Assembly: GCA_002340985.1 (NCBI GenBank)
Contig: DDNC01000027.1
Coordinates: 25,933 to 45,065 of the forward strand
DNA: 19,133 nt
Origin: Firmicutes bacterium UBA2530
Lineage (GTDB): Bacteria > Bacillota > Clostridia > Tissierellales > Sedimentibacteraceae
Reading direction: 5' to 3'
Shown here: in pieces, positions 14,355 through 19,133 of the stretch
Layout of the letters: every line of letters starts with the position of its first letter
Position numbering within the stretch: the stretch's first letter is position 1
The notes under the pieces: generated by a model
Told to the model about the DNA's origin: nothing
What the model saw: only the letters and a program-made list of their open reading frames with translations
The model's database searches: none
Translations under genes and position numbers: made by a program

Positions 14355-16427
14355 TTACGGTATAATTATATCTTCTGGTACATCAGGCATATTCGCAAAT
14401 TCTAGGTTTGCTATAGGCTGATATGCTATCAACGGTTTATAGCTTATAACAAAGCCATATACCACAATATTTGTATTGATTTGAGGATCTATAATATTTG
14501 TGAAAGTCAAAGAAACTCTATTCCCCTTCTCTCTTATAAAAAGACTTTGTAAATTGGTGGAATAATTACCCCATGGCGAACCCCATAAATCACCCCATAC
14601 GAAGCCTTCATTTAGTTTTGAGAGGTTGAAAATCATTGAACTTACCTCTATATCATCAATTGAAACAGCAAGCTTTAAATGCTTGTCATAATCCTCGGCT
14701 CCAATGTTGGCCTGAATGAATATTTTGTCAATAAATTTATGAGCGATACGGTCATTCAAAGCTAAATTTGACGTTGACATAATAAATTCAATCGGTATTT
14801 CTTCGCCTGTAGCAGGATTAATGTCCGCATACTTTGTATTGTCAAATTTCATTGCATAATTCACGCTCGCAAATTCAAGCTTACTATTTGTTCTATACAA
14901 AAAGTCGTTGACACGAACATTTTTATACAATGAATAAGCTTTTTTCTCGGTATAATATAACAGTATCTTGTCGTTACCTCCGCTTATGCTGTCTGTGAAA
15001 GCAAGATAATATATACCGTCGTGATAGGCTGAAACGCATTTTGATTTATTCGGTATAGATTTTATAGTGTTTTCAACATTATCACTTATACACTCGATGG
15101 ATGAGTCGTTTTGTGTGGTAACTCCATATTGATTCAGTATATTTGCACTTACTAAATACAATCCGTTATCGGCTAAATAAACGAAGCTGTATAGGTTTAA
15201 GACTTGAACGCTATTCTCTGCGGCACAGCCATATGGTATTGCAAGCCTCTTCCACGTTCCGTCGGTATCAGGGTCAATCCCTGTATATTCATACCAGCTA
15301 TGCTTGTAGCCTATGACAATACTTTCAATAAGATTTAGCATGCACACCGCCGATCCTTCGCTTGATGTTGGGTACAATACATTAAACTGTTTGAAATAAT
15401 TTAATTGGTATGGTTCGCTGAAATATACAGCTGATGGCTTTTTGGGATTGCCTGTGGCAACATAACGACCGCTCTTTGTATGCTGAACAAATTTAGTGCA
15501 GTTCCTGACTTCGTTTAATATGTTGTCGTCATCCTCTCCGTTAACGGCAATATTAACAACCAAACTGACGCCCGTATCATAACTTTCCGCATATCCATCT
15601 TCACGATACCCTATGCCATTAGCTGTAAAAGTTACGACGTTTTGTTTTGAACTTACGGAATATCCAGGGTATGTCTTTGCGGCAATCTTTGACGCAACTT
15701 GACGAGCTGTATCTCCGGTTGATACATTTACATCATATTCAGAACCATGTAAATGAATTGTTACATATCCGCCGTCTATGACCTCATTAAACACGCTTAT
15801 TTCGACGACTTCCTTTTTACCAGCTTCATATGCCTTGAGCGTCCTAACAATGCTTGAAGTAGCTCCCAATACGTCTGTAACGTCATCCCATCTCGCGGCG
15901 TTATTATAATTCTCAGCAGACAAGTCGGTTTCTCCTAAATTCGCTTGTGCTTGATAAAAATATCCTATTATACCCGTTGCAGAAAAATCATCTGCTATCT
16001 GAACAATATCGCCAAACTTAATATTTACCGTACCCGAATTGGAGAAATAATCCTTGCCGCCTATTTCATATATATTAACACCGTCACAGCAATATAAGGC
16101 ATCCTGCTGTCTTAAGAAATAAGGTCTGTTACTGTTTATGTTCTGCAACAGCACATCTCCGCCATCAGTTACTTTATACAGCTTCTTGTTATATACCTCT
16201 AAGATTCTTGAAGTATCTCTTATAAGATATTCATATCGTCTTGTTATTTCGGTGTTCTTGCTGTTTTCATTGATATTCACGGTTCCATTTCTTATCTTGA
16301 TTGCACCTTTTTCGGTAATATCTGCATTAATAAGGTTGGTTAGCACATTATCTTTGAGTATATCCTCTGTTGTTAAATCATTGTACCCACCGCTAAAATC
16401 AAAATAACCCTTATATTCTAACGACAT
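14355..16427 (-). CDS. Podovirus-type tail nozzle/stabilisation protein (T7 gp12 / P22 gp10-like)
   Basis: The 690-residue protein probably forms the tubular nozzle below the head-tail adaptor and receives the fibres. The N-terminus reads FDFSGGYNDL, then DNVLTNLINADI and GAIKIRNG. This is the pattern F-x-GG-x-N, D-N-x-x-x-x-x-x-N, G-x-x-x-x-R-x-G that opens T7 gp12-like nozzles. The rest is beta-rich with aromatic-Gly and Asp-Gly turns (YYLAFTDS, VYFSEPYQLNYFKQF), consistent with the beta-propeller nozzle body. The length falls in the range of gp12-like proteins. An in-frame GTG at 16436 is possible, but it lies only one base after AGGA, so I prefer the ATG at 16427, 10 bases from it. The gene begins about 12 bases after the adaptor gene, its expected structural partner. 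The assignment is from motif memory and synteny. Confidence 0.75.
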   Translation of the reverse strand: MSLEYKGYFDFSGGYNDLTTEDILKDNVLTNLINADITEKGAIKIRNGTVNINENSKNTEITRRYEYLIRDTSRILEVYNKKLYKVTDGGDVLLQNINSNRPYFLRQQDALYCCDGVNIYEIGGKDYFSNSGTVNIKFGDIVQIADDFSATGIIGYFYQAQANLGETDLSAENYNNAARWDDVTDVLGATSSIVRTLKAYEAGKKEVVEISVFNEVIDGGYVTIHLHGSEYDVNVSTGDTARQVASKIAAKTYPGYSVSSKQNVVTFTANGIGYREDGYAESYDTGVSLVVNIAVNGEDDDNILNEVRNCTKFVQHTKSGRYVATGNPKKPSAVYFSEPYQLNYFKQFNVLYPTSSEGSAVCMLNLIESIVIGYKHSWYEYTGIDPDTDGTWKRLAIPYGCAAENSVQVLNLYSFVYLADNGLYLVSANILNQYGVTTQNDSSIECISDNVENTIKSIPNKSKCVSAYHDGIYYLAFTDSISGGNDKILLYYTEKKAYSLYKNVRVNDFLYRTNSKLEFASVNYAMKFDNTKYADINPATGEEIPIEFIMSTSNLALNDRIAHKFIDKIFIQANIGAEDYDKHLKLAVSIDDIEVSSMIFNLSKLNEGFVWGDLWGSPWGNYSTNLQSLFIREKGNRVSLTFTNIIDPQINTNIVVYGFVISYKPLIAYQPIANLEFANMPDVPEDIIIP

Positions 16428-16439
16428 ATCAATCACATC

Positions 16440-16994
16440 CTAAAAAAACGGCGCATAATTGATTCGCCGTCTTGATTTTTTCATTCCTAATAATTTAATA
16501 TTCGCTTCTGTTGCCTTTCGGCTGTATTCCTGCAGCAAAAATGTTTTGTTGTTACCTTGAAACATATCTTCATGCATGAATATTCTGTTTGTCTCTTTAA
16601 ATGCAACTCCGCAGGCTATTGCATCATGAAAAGCTATGTTGATACCGGGAGTTTCTGAAATGTCTTTTACGGAACAATGCGGCGCTATGCATTCAATTTT
16701 GTAGCTCCCATGGACAGCAAATGAAATTTGCTGATTTTCTATTAAAAATTCGTCGTAAACGTAATTATTTTCTTCATTTATGCACCTTTTAACAGACAGA
16801 CAATCTTCCGGTAAGTCTATCCATTCGCTTTTTTCTGCGTCGATATATATGTTTTTTTTCTTTGCGGCCGTTGCGTCATACTTAACAGCCAGCTCTTGCA
16901 TTATTTCATTTATATATGAAAGAACGTATGCATCCGGCATCTCTCGCAATCCTGCTAATATCAATGCCCTTGTTTTTATTTCTTGGCAGTTCAT
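16440..16994 (-). CDS. Head-tail adaptor (podovirus gatekeeper-like)
   Basis: The 184-residue protein has the features of tail adaptors such as T7 gp11 or P22 gp4. An N-terminal helical pair (CQEIKTRALILAG, SYINEIMQELAVKYD) is followed by a small beta region with IDLPEDCLSVKRC. A second helical region (AFHDAIACGVAFKETNRIF) leads to a basic C-terminus (KKSRRRIN). It sits between the coat-proximal gene and the nozzle, where an adaptor belongs, and starts 8 bases after the previous stop, with AGGTGATT just before ATG. An A8 run encodes KKK within the N-terminal half; I see no sign of frameshifting. The fold assignment is an inference from composition and order. A minor head-completion protein is the alternative. 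Confidence 0.6.
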   Translation of the reverse strand: MNCQEIKTRALILAGLREMPDAYVLSYINEIMQELAVKYDATAAKKKNIYIDAEKSEWIDLPEDCLSVKRCINEENNYVYDEFLIENQQISFAVHGSYKIECIAPHCSVKDISETPGINIAFHDAIACGVAFKETNRIFMHEDMFQGNNKTFLLQEYSRKATEANIKLLGMKKSRRRINYAPFF

Positions 16995-17002
16995 TTAATC
17001 AC

Positions 17003-17410
17003 CTACCCCATAGCAAAATGTTGTTTCATTTTTAATCTTTGCTTTGCGTCTTTTGCTGCTTCTTTCTGAACATCCTCTACCGCATTTTTTTTTCTTATTT
17101 CTTCTCTTATTATGCTTTCTTCAACGTCATCCATCTTTTCCTTAAACCCATACTCGGTCCTGTTGTCTGCCATTCGTAGCGTGTATAGCAATTCGGCATC
17201 AAGCTTATTGCTTCCTACACAATACGTAGGTCTTGAAGAAGGAAAAAAGGTACAAGAATGAATCTCGTACCTTTTTATATGTGGATTAAAGAAAAGAATT
17301 AAATCTTCGTCATATTCACTTATTCGCTTCGCTATGTCGTATACATCATCCTCAATGTGATGATATCCTCTTTCCCTCAAGTGCTTGACAAGATATTCTT
17401 TCCTATTCAT
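17003..17410 (-). CDS. Small phage protein of unknown function between coat and adaptor
   Basis: I do not recognise this 135-residue protein. The N-terminal half looks like a compact alpha/beta unit (MNRKEYLVKHLRERGYHHI, LILFFNPHIKRYEIHSC) with two Cys and several His/Tyr. The central part has LDAELLYTLRMADNR. The C-terminal third (about 92-135) is a highly charged helix rich in Glu, Lys and Arg, likely a coiled coil or exposed tail, ending in KMKQHFAMG. There is no signal peptide or membrane segment. It starts 12 bases after the coat stop behind GGAGG and ends 8 bases before the adaptor, so it is probably a minor head or assembly protein; that is inference only. An A9 run at 17085-17093 lies in the KKN codons. 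Confidence 0.65.
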   Translation of the reverse strand: MNRKEYLVKHLRERGYHHIEDDVYDIAKRISEYDEDLILFFNPHIKRYEIHSCTFFPSSRPTYCVGSNKLDAELLYTLRMADNRTEYGFKEKMDDVEESIIREEIRKKNAVEDVQKEAAKDAKQRLKMKQHFAMG

Positions 17411-17422
17411 AGATCCTCCTGA

Positions 17423-18595
17423 TTACGCCACTATACCGCTGATACGGCAGTTAGATGCCGGATGGTCGCACTGTATTTCAGCGAACGATAATAAAGTAGC
17501 TTCATATGCAGGTTTATTCGCAACAGCTCTCATTATGTTTCCGTCTCCGTTCATCCAATCAAACAGCTGCCCGATTGACCTGAGTTTGAATGAATCCATA
17601 TTCAGGAAGTCCATTACGTCATTAGCCTGATACTTGTCTCTTTCAACAGGTATTCCATTGTAAGACAAAGCTTTATGCCCTGCATCATATCTTGTATCAA
17701 TTGTAGTGTATCTCTGAAATTCGGAAAGGTAATTTTTCAATACTCTATACGCCTGATATCCTGCTAAAATTACATCAGGCTCCTTACCGGATTCAAAGTC
17801 AACCTCCTGAAGTGCCTGCTCCATCAAGTCATCATCAAGCAGTATTGACGAAGAAGCCTCTAAGGTATTGGGATTAAACCATTTATTATTTGCACGGTTT
17901 ATATTGTAAATTGTATTGTCTTTAGTCATTATCGCTTTAAGTCCTGTAATTTCCTGCTTATAAGAATTCGCGATAGTTACTAAGTCGCCAACGTCAACAC
18001 TAACAGTAGAATCAATTGTTATCGTTCCAAGCTTTCTATCAATGTTAACAATTTTAGCGCCCGCCTTAAGCTTCGTAATAGTAGGTAACGCTGAAGCGTC
18101 GATTATATCTATCACCTGATTCGGGAACAAATACCTTGCGTTACCAACAGTAAATGTAGCAGTAGTTGAAGCAGCCGTAACCGTTGCTCTAACTCCTGAA
18201 CCATCTCCAAACATCTGAACATTGTAATTATCCTTTGAATCTCTCTGCAACTCTCTCATTTCTAAGTCTAAGGCATCTACGAACGCTGCTCCGGTTGAAG
18301 CCTTCATCAGCCTTTCGCTTATAGCAAATCTTGCGCCAAAGTCTTTTGCGCTTGCGCTTATTTGCTTTCTGCCTGCAGCATTAGGCGTCGGCAGGTCTCC
18401 GCTCTCGGATATCATTCCTATTCCGCCACTTCTTCCGTAAGTTGCAAGGAATACAAATTCTGATCCGCTTGTTTCAATTGTTTTTTGCTCCATGAGCTTG
18501 TATAAATAAGACATTTGCTCATTCAGCTGCGCCACAAAACCCGGTAAATAGTCTTTCTGTAAAATTTCATTTAACTGTGATATTGATATACCCAT
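17423..18595 (-). CDS. Major capsid protein (HK97 fold, with inserted beta domain)
   Basis: The 390-residue protein is the icosahedral shell subunit. Residues 1-135 look like the N-arm, E-loop and spine helix region (SERLMKASTGAAFVDALDLEMRELQRD around 93-119, then NVQMFGDGSG). Residues about 139-212 appear to be an inserted small beta domain with VIDIIDAS, KIVNIDRKLGTITID and VDVGDLVTIA. The A-domain resumes with ITGLKAIMTKDNTIY and continues through VDFESGKEPDVILAGYQAYRV to the C-terminus. GLKAI...TIY plus the DVGDLV insertion is a recurrent pattern in Firmicutes phage coat proteins. The absence of a long N-terminal delta-domain and the scaffold-like gene just upstream suggest a separate scaffold. 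AAAGGAG lies 7 bases before the ATG. It follows a 94-base gap that contains a hairpin and U-tract. Confidence 0.85.
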   Translation of the reverse strand: MGISISQLNEILQKDYLPGFVAQLNEQMSYLYKLMEQKTIETSGSEFVFLATYGRSGGIGMISESGDLPTPNAAGRKQISASAKDFGARFAISERLMKASTGAAFVDALDLEMRELQRDSKDNYNVQMFGDGSGVRATVTAASTTATFTVGNARYLFPNQVIDIIDASALPTITKLKAGAKIVNIDRKLGTITIDSTVSVDVGDLVTIANSYKQEITGLKAIMTKDNTIYNINRANNKWFNPNTLEASSSILLDDDLMEQALQEVDFESGKEPDVILAGYQAYRVLKNYLSEFQRYTTIDTRYDAGHKALSYNGIPVERDKYQANDVMDFLNMDSFKLRSIGQLFDWMNGDGNIMRAVANKPAYEATLLSFAEIQCDHPASNCRISGIVA

Positions 18596-18656
18596 AATAA
18601 TTCTCCTTTGATATTTTGTTATTGCCCTGTTTAACGTCTAATTGGCTAAAGACAAT

Positions 18657-18678
18657 AAAAAAAACACCCTAAAGGTGT
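18657..18678 (-). terminator. Short hairpin with U8 tract between scaffold and coat genes
   Basis: On the minus strand, ACACC, a 5-base loop and GGTGT form a 5-bp stem followed immediately by eight T, the layout of an intrinsic terminator. It lies 11 bases after the stop of the upstream gene and about 60 bases before the coat gene ATG. The short stem suggests partial termination or mRNA 3'-end protection. I see no convincing promoter between it and the coat gene. Confidence 0.5.
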
Positions 18679-18689
18679 CTATTGCTGTG

Positions 18690-19133
18690 TTATTGCATAT
18701 TCATATTGCTGTATGTCTGTAATCTTCTCAAAGCTGATTGCTTTGCATCTTTAATGTTCCTTGGCAATTCTCCGCCGCTTGCAGGAATTTGCGTTCCTGT
18801 TTGATTGTTCCCCATTAAAGGCGGCAATCCTTGTGCAGCGCCATTGTTCAATTCTTTTTGATATTGCTGTATAATGGCTTCTTTTAACTGAGGATTCTGC
18901 ATTAATTGACCTTTCAATTCTTCGTTGCCAAGTATTCCGTCAATCATATTGCCGTTATTTCCAAGCAAAGAATTTGAAACAACTGTCTTATAAGCTATCT
19001 CAAGTGGATTGTTTGCACTCAGCAATCCGGGATTCTCTTGTATAATCTGAGATATCTGCGGCATGTATTGCTGTGCCTGCGGATTGCTTGCAAGGAAATT
19101 CCTTACACTGTCCTGCCAAGACAGCCTATTATT
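18690..19133 (-). CDS. Probable capsid scaffolding protein, C-terminal part (runs off right edge)
   Basis: The frame is open from the window edge for 147 codons to the stop at 18690; an internal Met at 19064 is not a convincing start. The visible part is Gln/Asn-rich and helical, beginning SWQDSVRNFLASNPQ, with repeated short helices (LEIAYKTVVSNSL, ELKGQLMQNPQLKEAIIQQY). A flexible Gly/Pro/Asn linker follows, then a basic C-terminal helix (KDAKQSALRRLQTYSNMN). A disordered linker ending in a basic helix that binds coat protein is characteristic of P22- and phi29-type scaffolds, and its position just upstream of the coat gene agrees. No protease motif is visible. The function is inferred from composition and synteny. 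Confidence 0.6.
   Translation of the reverse strand, partial: NNRLSWQDSVRNFLASNPQAQQYMPQISQIIQENPGLLSANNPLEIAYKTVVSNSLLGNNGNMIDGILGNEELKGQLMQNPQLKEAIIQQYQKELNNGAAQGLPPLMGNNQTGTQIPASGGELPRNIKDAKQSALRRLQTYSNMNMQ

Larger units (their letters stand above)
3824..19133 (-). mobile_element. Prophage, late structural end (runs off right edge)
   Basis: The interval is an unbroken run of co-directional genes with gaps of 3-15 bases except before the coat gene (94 bases). The recognisable products are virion proteins: scaffold, coat, adaptor, nozzle, tail appendages and ejection proteins. One end interrupts host pilB precisely. The order coat, adaptor, nozzle, fibres, internal virion proteins resembles short-tailed phages of the T7/P22 type, and there is no tape measure, tail tube or sheath gene. 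Terminase, portal, lysis, integrase and regulatory genes are missing and would lie to the right. There are no frame disruptions in the visible late genes, which is consistent with an intact prophage, but activity cannot be judged from half an element. Confidence 0.88.

Noticed and set aside
17085..17093. A9 run as a programmed -1 frameshift or slippage site giving an alternative C-terminus
   Set aside because: The -1 frame stays open about 30 codons to a TAA just before the next ATG, but that is plausible by chance. No stimulatory structure is apparent, and the alternative peptide has an odd Cys/Arg-rich composition.
18596..18650. A dedicated coat-gene promoter
   Set aside because: No pair of -35 and -10 elements with acceptable spacing could be found.

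Overview
The window joins two unrelated blocks, and every gene in both reads on the minus strand. The AT-rich composition, the GGAGG-type ribosome binding sites and the type IV pilus gene set point to a Gram-positive anaerobe of the Clostridia. A Ruminiclostridium- or Acetivibrio-like host is a guess from gene order and general appearance, not a database match.

Block 1 (1-3826) is chromosomal and holds a type IV pilus operon. In transcription order it contains the 3' part of pilB (extension ATPase), pilT (retraction ATPase), pilC (inner-membrane platform), pilA (major-pilin-like prepilin) and the start of pilD (prepilin peptidase), which runs off the left edge. The 144-base gap before pilA carries a well-spaced match to a sigma-54 (-24/-12) promoter.

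Block 2 (about 3824-19133) is one end of a prophage and runs off the right edge. In transcription order (right to left) it encodes a scaffold-like protein (partial), the major capsid protein, a small unknown protein, a head-tail adaptor, a T7 gp12/P22 gp10-like tail nozzle, a tail appendage protein, a BspA-LRR plus GLUG receptor-binding or adhesin protein, a helical virion protein and a 1907-residue giant ejection or polyvalent protein. A short hairpin terminator follows, then the attachment junction. The order suggests a short-tailed (podovirus-like) phage. Integrase, repressor, terminase, portal and lysis genes are not in the window.

The most striking feature is the junction. The prophage interrupts pilB inside the codons for its Walker A P-loop, leaving only the ATPase C-terminal half next to an otherwise intact pilT-pilC-pilA-pilD set. 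As assembled, the lysogen cannot make PilB from this locus, while PilT and the rest remain encoded. Precise excision should restore pilB. This suggests lysogenic conversion of pilus function, superinfection exclusion or an excision switch, but all three are inferences. The other unusual features are the giant multidomain ejection protein with an HELGHH zincin motif, and the tail protein built from bacterial surface-adhesin modules with a conserved 14-residue C-terminal repeat.
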